Shown: positions 1-8,480 of the stretch, in pieces
How the letters are laid out: each line of letters begins with the position of its first letter
Numbering within the stretch: the first letter of the stretch is position 1
Origin: Halalkalibacter alkaliphilus
GTDB lineage: Bacteria; Bacillota; Bacilli; Bacillales; Bacillaceae_D
Direction: 5' to 3'
Assembly: GCF_023555415.1 (NCBI RefSeq)
Contig: NZ_JAKRYL010000003.1
Span: 1 to 64,000, forward strand
DNA: 64,000 bases
Made by a program: the position numbers and the translations under genes
Notes under the pieces: generated by a model
Told to the model about the DNA's origin: nothing
Database searches by the model: none
The model's input: the letters and a program-made list of their open reading frames with translations, nothing else

Positions 1-60
1 ATTTTTTTAGGTAGTCCTTCCTGCCTTTTTACATAGAGTTGAAGGAGGAGGCGATTTCTG

Positions 61-957
61 ATGAAAGTTGATGGCGTATTTGCTGGTGGAGGAGTAAAAG
101 CCTTCGCATTTATTGGGGCCCTCCAAGTTATGGAGGAGAAAGGGTATGAATTTGACCGAGTTGCTGGGACGAGTGCGGGATCAATCATAGCAGCACTTAT
201 TAAAGTAGGCTACAGCAGTGAAGAGATTTTTCAACTGCTTGATGAATTAGATATTGAATCTTTTAAGGATGAGCGGATGTCCTTCCTTCCATTTACATTA
301 ACAAAATGGTTACACTTGTATTATCGCCTTGGCTTATATAAAGGCAATGCTTTAGAAGATTGGCTGAGGACAGTGTTAGAAGCAAAAGGAGTAAAGACGT
401 TTGGCGATTTACCTCAAGGGTCATTACGAATTATTGCATCTGATTTAACGAAAGGAAAGTTGCTCGTGTTACCGGATGATTTAAATAAGTATGGTGTCAT
501 TCCAGAAAAATTCCCGGTATCTAGAGCTATTCGAATGAGTTGTAGCATCCCCTATTTTTTTGAACCAGTAAAGATTTATGATCGAGGGAGTGGAGGGAAA
601 GCATCCTATATTGTGGATGGGGGGTTGCTCAGTAACTTTCCAATGTGGCTGTTTATGGATGGAAACCCTAAAAGGTGGAGGCGACCAGTTATTGGCTTTC
701 AATTAAAGCCTGAATTAAGTGAAATACCACCTAAAAAAATCAATAATGCAGTAGCAATGTACCGAGCGTTATTTGAGACTATGGCATCAGCACATGATAT
801 AAAATATATTGACGAAGAACATGCCAGAAACATTGTATTTATCCCAGTCCTAAACATTAAAGCAACAGACTTTGAATTATCAGAGGAACAGAAGGAGAAA
901 CTCATCGTCTTAGGAAGAGAAGAAACAAACCACTTCCTAAAAAAATGGTGTTACTAA
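61..957 (+). CDS. yqhO: Patatin-like phospholipase family protein (YqhO)
   Basis: 298-residue patatin-fold serine hydrolase, expected to act on lipid acyl esters with a Ser-Asp dyad. Visible motifs are the N-terminal oxyanion loop GGGVKAFAF (residues 9-17), the nucleophile elbow GTSAGS (about 37-42) and the DGG of the catalytic Asp (DGGLLSNFP, near residue 188). There is no signal peptide, so it is probably cytoplasmic. The ATG follows a strong ribosome site (AGGAGGAGG, 42-50). Gene order with yqhP and yqhR matches the yqhO region of B. subtilis. The physiological substrate is unknown. A long palindrome starts right after the stop codon. Confidence 0.9.
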   Translation: MKVDGVFAGGGVKAFAFIGALQVMEEKGYEFDRVAGTSAGSIIAALIKVGYSSEEIFQLLDELDIESFKDERMSFLPFTLTKWLHLYYRLGLYKGNALEDWLRTVLEAKGVKTFGDLPQGSLRIIASDLTKGKLLVLPDDLNKYGVIPEKFPVSRAIRMSCSIPYFFEPVKIYDRGSGGKASYIVDGGLLSNFPMWLFMDGNPKRWRRPVIGFQLKPELSEIPPKKINNAVAMYRALFETMASAHDIKYIDEEHARNIVFIPVLNIKATDFELSEEQKEKLIVLGREETNHFLKKWCY

Positions 958-1002
958 GATTTAAATCATAAAGGGGTGCCCTTCCCCTTTATGATTTAAA
1001 TC
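958..1002 (+). terminator. Perfect palindrome after yqhO (hairpin A of the dispersed repeat)
   Basis: GATTTAAATCATAAAGGGG pairs perfectly with its complement around a short loop, starting at the base after the yqhO stop. It lacks the T-run of an ordinary intrinsic terminator and runs directly into the conserved repeat core. 40 bp (971-1010), comprising its loop side plus the first bases of the core, are duplicated exactly at 1117-1156. Confidence 0.6.
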
Positions 1003-1156
1003 GAAGCAATGAGCGAAGCCGCCGTAAAAGGTTTTAAGCCTTTTTGAGCGAACTTCTCAAAAAGGCGCACGGCGAGCGGAGCCATTGCAAGCATGTTCGC
1101 ACTATTTATGAAAAAGAAGGGGTGCCCTTCCCCTTTATGATTTAAATCGAAGCAAT
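1003..1156 (+). repeat. Dispersed two-hairpin repeat, locus 1
   Basis: The core begins with GAAGCAATGAGCGAAGCCGCC, has an inner hairpin with arms GCCTTTTTGAG/CTCAAAAAGGC, and closes with ACGGCGAGCGGAGCCATTGC, so GCAATG/CATTGC and GCCGT/ACGGC form an outer stem. A tail GCATGTTCGCACTATTTA follows, then a second partial copy of the preceding palindrome and the first core bases (1117-1156). Five other loci in this window carry the same architecture (near 8.2, 33.9, 39.0, 42.3 and 63.2 kb). Confidence 0.85.
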
Positions 1157-1162
1157 ATAATA

Positions 1163-1203
1163 GAAAAAGAAACGAGCGTTTAAAAGAACGCTCGTTTCTT
1201 TTT
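1163..1203 (-). terminator. Terminator of yqhP
   Basis: The palindrome AAAAGAAACGAGCGTT / AACGCTCGTTTCTTTT overlaps the yqhP stop codon. Its A-rich flanks become a U-tract when transcribed leftward. It also reads as a hairpin on the + strand, so it may work in both directions. Confidence 0.7.
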
Positions 1204-1587
1204 CTTGTTTTTCTTACCTTCTATTACAGTTAAATTATGACCTTCTCTACGGTTTTTTGGGCGGGAAGCTTTTTTCTTTTCAGTCATCATGTTCGACGTT
1301 CTCGGCTTGAAAGCAGCCGTTGGAGCGGGAGACGATGGACGCTGTGTGCTCGTTCGTTTTGCTTTGCGAAGCTGCGCTCGACTTGGGCCTGTTTGTGATG
1401 GGAAAAGAGGTGTACCATATTTACGAGACATATACCATCGATAGCCTAGAAAAATAACAGCTACAAACCCTACTATCATCAAGATCCTTGTTAGGAAGCC
1501 AAGAGGATTAAAGATTAGCTCGTAACCGAGTCCTATAAAAGCGAAGAAAAGAACAACGGGTATGATGTACTTCATGATCGAACGCAT
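1180..1587 (-). CDS. yqhP: YqhP-like small membrane protein
   Basis: 135-residue protein with two adjacent hydrophobic segments (about residues 5-22 and 28-46) followed by a long, very basic, Pro/Ser/Thr-rich cytoplasmic tail ending in a Lys-run. This matches the SA1362/YqhP family of Bacillaceae, whose function is unknown. The start chosen is the ATG preceded by TTGGAGGTG on the minus strand. Upstream in-frame codons up to 1788 lack a ribosome site. It is one of only two minus-strand genes in the window, in its usual place next to yqhO. Confidence 0.75.
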   Translation of the reverse strand: MRSIMKYIIPVVLFFAFIGLGYELIFNPLGFLTRILMIVGFVAVIFLGYRWYMSRKYGTPLFPSQTGPSRAQLRKAKRTSTQRPSSPAPTAAFKPRTSNMMTEKKKASRPKNRREGHNLTVIEGKKNKKKKRAFF

Positions 1588-2066
1588 TTGTCTACACCTC
1601 CAATAGAATTGACGATCAAAGGCTACACAATTTCTGCTTGGAATCACGACGATGTTTTTTGACATCGCACATGATCTAACAGTGAAAGGTAAGATTTGCT
1701 CGTATAGATTTTTATTTATACTTACGCCTAAAAGGGCGGATGAAAGGAGTGAAATTAAATAAAATAAAAGAATACCTAGGTTAACCAACCATTTCTTTAG
1801 TAGACAAGGTACAGTGATTACGGAATTAAGTTCAAGGAGCTTGCCCTACTGTAAGAGTGAATAAAAGTGGAAAGGTTGTTATATTATCTATTCTACAGTT
1901 GATAGTAAAAATCCTCTATAATAACAACTTCGTAAGCAATAGTTCAAAAAAATGCTTTTCCTTACATTATACCCAAAATAAGTAGTCTTCATTCTAGTTG
2001 GACAATATAAATTTTATGACTTTTCAACTTTATTATCGGACATACTAATGAGTGGAGGTGGTCAGT

Positions 2067-2552
2067 GTGGAAAAACAGTATGTCGAAAGAAACAAAAAGG
2101 AAGAACAAATGTCGTATCCAACAAAAGTTGTATTAATTGGACTATTTGGGGGGCTTATTTGGTCTCTTATTGGTTATTTTGCTTTCTATTTTAATTTTAT
2201 TAGAGTTGGTCCAGCTCTTGCGTTAATGCCATTTGTCGTTGGAGATTGGAAAGATACGTATATTGGTCAATTAGTTGGGGTAGCGATGATAGCGGTGCTG
2301 TCAATTGGTGTAGCGTTTTTATATAGATTAACCTTACAAAAATTTAACAAATTGTGGATTAGCATTGGATTTGGTCTGGCTCTTTGGGTGTTGGTTTTTA
2401 TCTTATTAAATCCGATTTTCCCAGGACTTAAATCGGTGAATAACCTCGATATGAATACGATTATAACGTCCATTTGTTTGTATGCTTTGTACGGTGCTTT
2501 TATTGGATACTCCATATCCTATGAGTATGCAGAACAGCACCGAAATGATTAG
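2067..2552 (+). CDS. yqhR: YqhR family membrane protein
   Basis: 161-residue integral membrane protein with four predicted hydrophobic helices (about residues 22-47, 65-91, 97-118, 133-154) and a charged N-terminus. It is recognised by position and by the WSLIGYFAFYFNF-type first helix of the YqhR family; function unknown. The start is the GTG at 2067, five bases after GGAGGTGG; an in-frame GTG at 2052 lies inside that ribosome site and is rejected. In B. subtilis yqhQ precedes and aroQ (yqhS) follows; neither is present here. Confidence 0.7.
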   Translation: MEKQYVERNKKEEQMSYPTKVVLIGLFGGLIWSLIGYFAFYFNFIRVGPALALMPFVVGDWKDTYIGQLVGVAMIAVLSIGVAFLYRLTLQKFNKLWISIGFGLALWVLVFILLNPIFPGLKSVNNLDMNTIITSICLYALYGAFIGYSISYEYAEQHRND

Positions 2553-2646
2553 GCTTTCTCCTCATATGTGCTTTGTTTACCTTCTGTTTATGCTACAATA
2601 GTTTTTAGTGTAGCGGGCACAATATTATTAGAAAGAAGGAGAAAAT

Positions 2647-3717
2647 ATGAATCGAATTCAGGCGTTACGTTCCAAGCTTGAGGAACAACAAATTGACGGA
2701 TTATTAGTTACAAGTAGCCATAATAGGCAGTATTTGACCCAGTTTACAGGTACTGCCGGTGTTGCAATTGTTTCATTGCAAAAAGCGATATTTATCACTG
2801 ATTTCCGTTATATGGAACAAGCGAAAGAGCAAACGAAAGACTTTGACATTGTTCAACATACTGGGCCGATTTTTGAAGAAGTAGCGAAACAAGCTGAAGC
2901 GCTTGGGTTGAAGAAACTAGGGTTTGAACAATCACACCTTACATATGAAGCACATCAAATTTATGCTAAGCAAATGAATGGGATTGAATTAGTTCCTGTC
3001 TCAGGCATGGTGGAAGAAATAAGACTTATAAAGAATGAACAGGAAATTCAATTGATACAAGATGCAGCAAATATAGCTGATGCAGCATTTGAGCATATTA
3101 CGACATTTATTCGACCGGGAATTACAGAATTAGACGTAGCAAACGAACTAGAATTTTTTATGAGAAAACAAGGGGCGGCTAGTTCATCCTTTGATATTAT
3201 TGTCGCATCAGGTTATCGTTCAGCCTTGCCGCATGGAGTGGCGAGTGACAAGATAATTGAAAAAGGAGAGCTTGTTACATTAGATTTTGGTGCTTATTAT
3301 AAAGGGTATTGTTCAGATATTACGCGAACAGTTGCAGTTGGGGACGTGAGTGATGAATTAAAAAACATATACAATACTGTCCTTCAAGCACAACTTCGTG
3401 GAATGGACGGAATTAAACCAGGTTTAACTGGAAAAGAAGCTGATGCATTAACAAGAGATTATATTACAGAAAAAGGGTATGGTCAGTATTTTGGACATTC
3501 AACTGGACATGGCCTTGGAATGGAAGTTCATGAGGGTCCATCGCTCTCGATGAAATCAAGTACAGTGCTTCAACCAGGTATGGTTGTTACTGTTGAACCA
3601 GGAATTTACATTGCCGGAGTGGGTGGAACGAGAATTGAAGACGATACACTAATCACACAGGATGGAAACCGTTCCTTCACTCATTCTCCGAAAGATTTAC
3701 TTATAGTAGGAGAGTAG
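2647..3717 (+). CDS. yqhT: Xaa-Pro peptidase, M24B family (YqhT)
   Basis: 356-residue cytoplasmic metallopeptidase that removes N-terminal residues preceding proline. It has an N-terminal creatinase-like domain (1-125) and a pita-bread catalytic domain (130-350). The dinuclear metal ligands are visible: LDFGAYYKGYCSDITRT (two Asp), GHSTGHGLG (His), TVEPGIY (Glu) and the C-terminal RIEDD (Glu). AGAAGGAG precedes the ATG. It is directly upstream of efp, as in most bacilli. Confidence 0.93.
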   Translation: MNRIQALRSKLEEQQIDGLLVTSSHNRQYLTQFTGTAGVAIVSLQKAIFITDFRYMEQAKEQTKDFDIVQHTGPIFEEVAKQAEALGLKKLGFEQSHLTYEAHQIYAKQMNGIELVPVSGMVEEIRLIKNEQEIQLIQDAANIADAAFEHITTFIRPGITELDVANELEFFMRKQGAASSSFDIIVASGYRSALPHGVASDKIIEKGELVTLDFGAYYKGYCSDITRTVAVGDVSDELKNIYNTVLQAQLRGMDGIKPGLTGKEADALTRDYITEKGYGQYFGHSTGHGLGMEVHEGPSLSMKSSTVLQPGMVVTVEPGIYIAGVGGTRIEDDTLITQDGNRSFTHSPKDLLIVGE

Positions 3718-3733
3718 TGAAATGAATTTATAT

Positions 3734-3767
3734 AGTTTCGTTCTTTAAATAAGGAAAGAAACTTTTT
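3734..3767 (+). terminator. Intrinsic terminator between yqhT and efp
   Basis: GTTTCgTTCTTT pairs with AAAGAAAC and is followed by TTTTT. It suggests efp is transcribed at least partly from its own promoter downstream of this hairpin. Confidence 0.6.
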
Positions 3768-3837
3768 CCAAGCTGTGGTATAGTAAGGATTGTGACTGAA
3801 CGTCCAAGTATTGGATGAAAGATGGAGGAATTTAACA

Positions 3838-4395
3838 ATGATTTCTGTAAATGATTTTAAAACAGGTTTAACAATTGAAGTTGATAATGGAATTTGGCAA
3901 GTTATGGAGTTTCAACATGTAAAGCCAGGTAAAGGAGCAGCTTTCGTACGCTCGAAATTACGTAACCTTCGTACTGGATCTGTACAAGAAAAGACGTTCC
4001 GTGCTGGTGAAAAAGTATCGAAAGCGCACATTGAAAATCGTCGTATGGCTTATCTATATGCTAGTGGAGATATGCATACGTTCATGGATAATGAATCATA
4101 TGAGCAAATCGAATTGCCGACAGCTCAAATTGAACATGAACTTAAATTCTTAAAAGAAAACATGGTTGTTCAAATCATGACTTATCAAGGTGAGACGCTT
4201 GGAGTAGAAGTACCGAATACAGTTGAACTCGAAGTGACAGAAACGGAACCAGGAATTAAAGGAGACACAGCTTCGGGTGGAACGAAGCCGGCTACACTAG
4301 AAACTGGGTTAACGGTACAAGTTCCTTTCTTTATTAACCAAGGTGATTTCCTAATTATTGATACGAGAAATAGTGCATACGTTTCACGTGCATAA
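3838..4395 (+). CDS. efp: Translation elongation factor P
   Basis: 185-residue EF-P, which binds ribosomes stalled at polyproline and promotes peptide bond formation. KOW-like domain (1-60), central OB domain (65-125) and C-terminal OB domain (130-185) are all present. The modified loop residue is Lys32 (PGKGAAF); in Bacillus this Lys is 5-aminopentanolylated, so the same is inferred here. The start is the ATG at 3838 with GATGGAGG just upstream; the product begins [10 protein letters not shown] as in other bacilli. An in-frame upstream start at 3811 is not supported. Confidence 0.97.
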   Translation: MISVNDFKTGLTIEVDNGIWQVMEFQHVKPGKGAAFVRSKLRNLRTGSVQEKTFRAGEKVSKAHIENRRMAYLYASGDMHTFMDNESYEQIELPTAQIEHELKFLKENMVVQIMTYQGETLGVEVPNTVELEVTETEPGIKGDTASGGTKPATLETGLTVQVPFFINQGDFLIIDTRNSAYVSRA

Positions 4396-4402
4396 TAATG
4401 AT

Positions 4403-4452
4403 GAGGCTGTCTTAAAGGTCAAAACCTTTTAAAGACAGTCTCTTTCTTTTTG
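4403..4452 (+). terminator. Terminator of efp
   Basis: GAGGCTGTCTTAAAGG pairs with CCTTTTAAAGACAGTCTC and is followed by a T-rich tail. Confidence 0.8.
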
Positions 4453-4495
4453 TTCATCGATTACAACAATACTGTCGAATTAAATATAAAAGAAG

Positions 4496-4523
4496 GACGA
4501 GCGCATAAGCTCGTCTTTTTTTG
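4496..4523 (+). terminator. Second intrinsic terminator before yqhV
   Basis: GACGAGC / GCTCGTC with a six-base loop and seven T residues. It isolates the yqhV-spoIIIA region from efp transcription. Confidence 0.8.
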
Positions 4524-4583
4524 TTCTGAATAAGTGCCTTCTCTCATAAGGTTGTACAAAGCGAATATTGTTGAGGTGGAAGA

Positions 4584-4865
4584 ATGAAAACGTGGTTCTA
4601 CACAATAGAAATGACTCTGCTAGTAATGGTAGGTTTACGAGTGATTTCTGGCCTAATTGAATTAACGGTAGCTGGTTTGATCTTAAAGTTTAATAGCATT
4701 GAAAAGGCTGTAGCGCTAAATGCGATGCTCGCCATTATTGGTCCAACAATTTTTATTACTTCTATTGCGCTAGGACTTATAGGGATGTCAGACAAATTAT
4801 CGCTATCGAAATTTCTATTTATAGGAGCAGGGGTCGCACTAATCTTAATAGGTATTAGAAAGTAG
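4584..4865 (+). CDS. yqhV: YqhV family small membrane protein (DUF2619)
   Basis: 93 residues with three hydrophobic helices (about 10-33, 44-64, 70-90) and almost no soluble part. Its place immediately ahead of spoIIIAA is conserved in Bacillus, where it is called YqhV; function unknown. GTTGAGGTGG precedes the ATG. The 17-nt gap to spoIIIAA leaves little room for a separate promoter unless it lies inside yqhV. Confidence 0.75.
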   Translation: MKTWFYTIEMTLLVMVGLRVISGLIELTVAGLILKFNSIEKAVALNAMLAIIGPTIFITSIALGLIGMSDKLSLSKFLFIGAGVALILIGIRK

Positions 4866-4882
4866 AGGGAGTTGAAGGGGAA

Positions 4883-5815
4883 ATGTTACCAGATATAGCA
4901 TCCATTTTACCAGAGAATATTCGAGTAGTGATCAATCACTTACCATCAAACGTTGCACAAAATGTTGAAGAAATTCGCCTTCGTGTTGGCAGACCTCTTG
5001 AAGTTGTTTCAGGAGGACGGCCTTATTATCCGCAAACCAACGAGCGTCATTATATTGTGAGAGCAGAAGACGCCAAATATTTATTAAATCAGCTAAGTCA
5101 ATATTCTATGTATGCTTTTGAAGAAGAGTTACGTCGAGGATTTATCACCATTGCAGGAGGACACAGAGTTGGGCTTGCAGGCAAAGTGGTACTTGATCGC
5201 GGTTATGTCAAAACGATACGAGATATAAGTTCTTTTAATATTCGAATTGCAAGACAAACGATTGGTGTCGCTGAACAGTTAGTATCTCATCTGTATGATC
5301 AGAGATGGTTAAATACAATATTTATCGGACCGCCACAATCAGGGAAAACAACTATGCTTCGTGATGTTGCAAGGTTAATAAGTAAAGGAATGCCAAGTCG
5401 CAACATTGCCCCCTTAAAAGTTGGGATTGTAGATGAACGATCAGAGATTGCTGCGAGCATGAGAGGCGTTCCACAACTAGAGCTTGGATCGAGAGTAGAT
5501 GTACTTGATGGATGTCCAAAGGCAGAAGGCATGATGATGTTAATACGTTCAATGAGTCCTGATGTGATTATCGTCGATGAAATAGGTAGAGACGAAGATG
5601 TTATTGCTGTACAGGAAGCCCTGCATGCTGGAGTAAAAGTAATGACAACTGCTCATGGCTATTCATTAGAGGACGTTGAGCAAAGACCTGGCCTAAAGAA
5701 ATTGATCGAGCTTGGAGTTTTTGAACGAAGTGTTGAATTAACTAGGACGACAAGAGCCGGTGTCATCAAGCGGATTCGCAATCAAAAAAGGAAAGATGTG
5801 GTGACGGTAACGTGA
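4883..5815 (+). CDS. spoIIIAA: Stage III sporulation protein AA (ATPase)
   Basis: 310-residue secretion-type ATPase, the cytoplasmic motor of the SpoIIIA-SpoIIQ complex linking mother cell and forespore. It has a Walker A GPPQSGKTTM (near residue 150), the VDERSEI box and a Walker B VIIVDEIG (near 230), as in type II/IV secretion ATPases. First gene of the eight-gene operon; its stop overlaps the start of spoIIIAB by four bases. In B. subtilis this operon is sigma-E dependent; I did not locate that promoter with confidence. Confidence 0.96.
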   Translation: MLPDIASILPENIRVVINHLPSNVAQNVEEIRLRVGRPLEVVSGGRPYYPQTNERHYIVRAEDAKYLLNQLSQYSMYAFEEELRRGFITIAGGHRVGLAGKVVLDRGYVKTIRDISSFNIRIARQTIGVAEQLVSHLYDQRWLNTIFIGPPQSGKTTMLRDVARLISKGMPSRNIAPLKVGIVDERSEIAASMRGVPQLELGSRVDVLDGCPKAEGMMMLIRSMSPDVIIVDEIGRDEDVIAVQEALHAGVKVMTTAHGYSLEDVEQRPGLKKLIELGVFERSVELTRTTRAGVIKRIRNQKRKDVVTVT

Positions 5816-6324
5816 AGTTATTCGGCGCTATTATCATCATACTTGCCACAACATGGATCGGGTTTGAGGGCGCCAAACGGCTGAGTGAAAGGCCCAAGCA
5901 GCTAAGACAGCTAAAAGTAGCTATCCAATCTCTAGAAGCAGAAATCATGTATGGCTTAACACCGCTTGCTGAGGCGAGTGAGCATATAGCAAAACAAATG
6001 CCATTACCAATCTCGCGCTTCTTTGAGCAGTTTGCTTACAGACTGCAAAATAAACAAGAAACAGCTTTTGAAGCATGGGAAGAAAGCTTAAACGAAACAT
6101 GGGGACAAACCTCAATGCTTGATAGTGAGAAAGAAGTGATGATGCAGTTTGGTGCAACCCTTGGTCAGCACGACCGAGAGCAGCAACAAAAGCAGATCAA
6201 ATTAACACTTTCTCATCTTGAGCGTGAAGAACAAGAGGCAAAAGAGCGCCAACATCGGTATGAACGAATGATTAAAAGTTTAGGGTTCTTGACTGGATTG
6301 CTGATTGTCATATTGATGTTGTAA
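5812..6324 (+). CDS. spoIIIAB: Stage III sporulation protein AB
   Basis: 170 residues, starting with GTG in a GTGA overlap with the spoIIIAA stop. An N-terminal membrane segment (2-18), a helical domain resembling the GspF/T2SF fold, and a C-terminal membrane segment (about 150-170) match SpoIIIAB, proposed as the platform partner of the AA ATPase in the mother-cell membrane. Confidence 0.93.
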   Translation: MKLFGAIIIILATTWIGFEGAKRLSERPKQLRQLKVAIQSLEAEIMYGLTPLAEASEHIAKQMPLPISRFFEQFAYRLQNKQETAFEAWEESLNETWGQTSMLDSEKEVMMQFGATLGQHDREQQQKQIKLTLSHLEREEQEAKERQHRYERMIKSLGFLTGLLIVILML

Positions 6325-6339
6325 GGAGGAGGAGAGGTT

Positions 6340-6546
6340 GTGGTGTATGATGTTAACACCATTTTTCAAATAGCAGGAATTGGAATTGTGGTTGCGATGA
6401 TCCACACAGTCTTGAAGCAAATGGGAAAGGAAGATTGGGCCCATTGGGTTACCCTTATAGGATTTGTCGTCGTACTCTACATGGTAGCAACAATTGTTGA
6501 TGATTTGTTCCAGAAAATTAAAGGGGTCTTCTTGTTTCAAGGGTAG
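6340..6546 (+). CDS. spoIIIAC: Stage III sporulation protein AC
   Basis: 68-residue protein with two transmembrane helices, the usual length. The sequence (VNTIFQIAGIGIV, FVVVLYMVATIVDDLFQKIKGVF) is typical of SpoIIIAC. The start is one of two successive GTG codons (6340 or 6343) behind AGGAGGAGGAG. Confidence 0.92.
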   Translation: MVYDVNTIFQIAGIGIVVAMIHTVLKQMGKEDWAHWVTLIGFVVVLYMVATIVDDLFQKIKGVFLFQG

Positions 6547-6560
6547 GGAGGTGAGTTGCG

Positions 6561-6950
6561 ATTGATATTATCCAAATTGTCGGGTTAGGACTTATCGCAA
6601 CCTTCCTAGCCCTTGTCGTCAAAGAACAGAAGCCAATATTTGCTTTTATGCTAACAGTTTTTGTTGGTGTTCTGATCTTTCTATTTCTTATAGATGAAAT
6701 TGCTAAAATCGTCAAAATGCTTGAAGGAATTGCCGAACAAGCAAACATGAATATGATGTATTTGCAAACAATTTTAAAAATAATTGGGATCGCCTATATA
6801 GCAGAGTTCGGTTCACAAATTGCAAAGGATGCAGGACAAGCTGCTATTGCTTCAAAAATTGAACTGGCTGGGAAGATATTGATCTTAGTTATGGCAATAC
6901 CAATCTTAACAGCAGTGATTGAAATGGTTCTTTCTCTTTTACCATCGTAA
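6561..6950 (+). CDS. spoIIIAD: Stage III sporulation protein AD, apparent AUU start
   Basis: 129-residue membrane protein, close to the 133 residues of the B. subtilis protein. Similarity begins at IDIIQIVGLGLIATF, but no ATG, GTG or TTG opens this frame before 6648, and that codon would delete the first helix (29 residues). The ATT at 6561 sits 9 nt after GGGAGG (6546-6551), directly at the start of the conserved sequence, so an AUU start is the best reading. The nearby TTG and GTG codons lie in frames that stop within a few codons. The remainder (KIIGIAYIAEFGSQIAKDAGQ) is highly typical. Confidence 0.85.
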   Translation: MDIIQIVGLGLIATFLALVVKEQKPIFAFMLTVFVGVLIFLFLIDEIAKIVKMLEGIAEQANMNMMYLQTILKIIGIAYIAEFGSQIAKDAGQAAIASKIELAGKILILVMAIPILTAVIEMVLSLLPS

Positions 6951-6978
6951 AGAGTAGTGTGTGATTGGGGGGACAATC

Positions 6979-8160
6979 GTGAACATACGGTTCATCGTTC
7001 AAGGAATCATCGTAGTTACAGTCTTATTATTATTTGCACCAATCAGCTCAGCTGAAACTGGAACGTTGGACGAGCAGGGATTTGTTGAACAACAAATGGA
7101 ACAATTGCAACTAGATGAGATCAGGGCTTATTGGGAAGAGATATCAACAGAGTACGGAGGGTTTCTTCCGGAAAGTCAAAAAGGAACATTCATGGAGTTT
7201 GTTCGTGGGGACAAGCAATTTTCAATGAAAGAATGGGGAATCGGGCTTGTTCGTTATTTATTGCATGAATTGCTAGTGAACGGAAAGTTATTAGGTTCAC
7301 TTATTCTCTTAACGGTTTTTTGTATGATTTTGCAGTCATTGCAAAATGCATTTGAACAACAGACTGTTAGCAAAGTAGCTTATGCCATCACGTATATGGT
7401 GCTAATGATTATTGCGCTAAACAGTTTTAAGGTAGCGATCTCTTATGCTCAAGATGCCATTGGTAGCATGGTCCACTTTATGATTGCTATGCTCCCACTT
7501 TTGTTAGCGATGATGGCGGCCATTGGAAATATAACATCAGCAGCGTTGTTTCATCCGCTTATCATTTTCTTAGTTAATACGAGCGGGCTTTTAATTCAGC
7601 ATGTCGTGTTGCCGCTGCTCTTTTTGTCAACAGTACTAAGCATTGTCAGCACGCTTACAGATCACTATAAAGTAACGAAACTAGCAAACTTTCTTAGGAA
7701 TCTAGCAATAGGAACATTAGGGGTGTTCTTAACGATTTTCTTAGGAGTCATTTCAGTTCAAGGTGCAGCTACTGCTGTAGCAGATGGGATCACTGTAAGA
7801 ACCGCAAAGTTTATTGCAGGGAATCTTGTACCTGTAATTGGAAGGATGTTCACAGATGCAGCAGATACAGTGTTGAGTGCATCGTTATTACTTAAAAATA
7901 CGATTGGAATTGCAGGGCTTGGAATACTCTTAATGTTATGTGCTTTCCCAGCAATAAAAGTATTATCGTTAGCAATTATTTTCAACTTGTCAGCAGCTGT
8001 TCTCCAACCATTAGGAGGAGGACCGATCATCGAGTGCTTATCAATCATTGGAAAAGCAGTCATCTTTGTATTCGCAGCAATGGCAGTCGTTTGCCTCATG
8101 TTCTTTTTGGCCATCACCATCATGGTCGCAGCAGGAAATTTGTCGCTTATGATTAGATGA
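6979..8160 (+). CDS. spoIIIAE: Stage III sporulation protein AE
   Basis: 393-residue polytopic membrane protein of the SpoIIIA channel: signal-like segment at the N-terminus (IVQGIIVVTVLLLFAPISSAE), a soluble stretch (25-95), then about seven helices. The chosen GTG follows GGGGGGAC; an in-frame GTG at 6961 lies before that site. The stop codon is part of a long palindrome. In other bacilli spoIIIAF follows directly, but here 320 bp of repeats intervene. Confidence 0.93.
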   Translation: MNIRFIVQGIIVVTVLLLFAPISSAETGTLDEQGFVEQQMEQLQLDEIRAYWEEISTEYGGFLPESQKGTFMEFVRGDKQFSMKEWGIGLVRYLLHELLVNGKLLGSLILLTVFCMILQSLQNAFEQQTVSKVAYAITYMVLMIIALNSFKVAISYAQDAIGSMVHFMIAMLPLLLAMMAAIGNITSAALFHPLIIFLVNTSGLLIQHVVLPLLFLSTVLSIVSTLTDHYKVTKLANFLRNLAIGTLGVFLTIFLGVISVQGAATAVADGITVRTAKFIAGNLVPVIGRMFTDAADTVLSASLLLKNTIGIAGLGILLMLCAFPAIKVLSLAIIFNLSAAVLQPLGGGPIIECLSIIGKAVIFVFAAMAVVCLMFFLAITIMVAAGNLSLMIR

Positions 8161-8202
8161 GTTAAGGAAAAAAGGTCGATCTTTACCTTTTTTCCTTAAC
8201 TC
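8159..8202 (+). terminator. Palindrome overlapping the spoIIIAE stop
   Basis: GAGTTAAGGAAAAAAGGT pairs with ACCTTTTTTCCTTAACTC. It has no T-tract and leads into repeat core copies. If it stops RNA polymerase it would reduce spoIIIAF-AH expression; alternatively it may stabilise the upstream mRNA end. Confidence 0.55.
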
Positions 8203-8460
8203 AAAGCGATGAGCGAAGCCGCCGTAATGTTTTAAGCTTTTTAGGAGTGGGTTTCTCCTAAAAAGCGCACGGCGAGTGTAGCCATCGCAAATATGTACGC
8301 ACTATTAAAGGGTAGAAAACAGATTTTACCGATTTCTAATTCAAAGTGAAGCGCAGCCGCCGTAATGTTTTAAGCCTTTTAGAAGCGGTTTCTCCTAAAA
8401 AGAGCACAGCGAGTGTAGCCATCGCAATACATCTCTTAAAAAAAAAGAGAGTGACTTCAC
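8203..8460 (+). repeat. Dispersed two-hairpin repeat, locus 2 (two copies inside the spoIIIA operon)
   Basis: Copy 1 (8203-8288) has inner arms GCTTTTTAGGAG/CTCCTAAAAAGC and the outer pair GCGATG...CATCGC. Copy 2 (about 8350-8425) has GCCTTTTAGAAG opposite CTCCTAAAAAG and is less regular. A tail TACGCACTATTAAAGG follows copy 1. The copies separate spoIIIAE from spoIIIAF. No coding potential is seen in the gap. Confidence 0.85.
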
Positions 8461-8480
8461 TCTAGAAAGGAGAGAAAAAT

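Noticed and set aside
2570-2610. Promoter TTGTTT..TACAAT before yqhT
   Set aside because: The spacer is only 15 nt and the -35 is poor, so it was not annotated.
6648-6950. spoIIIAD starting at the ATG at 6648
   Set aside because: It would drop 29 conserved residues including the first membrane helix and has no ribosome site, whereas GGGAGG precedes the ATT at 6561.
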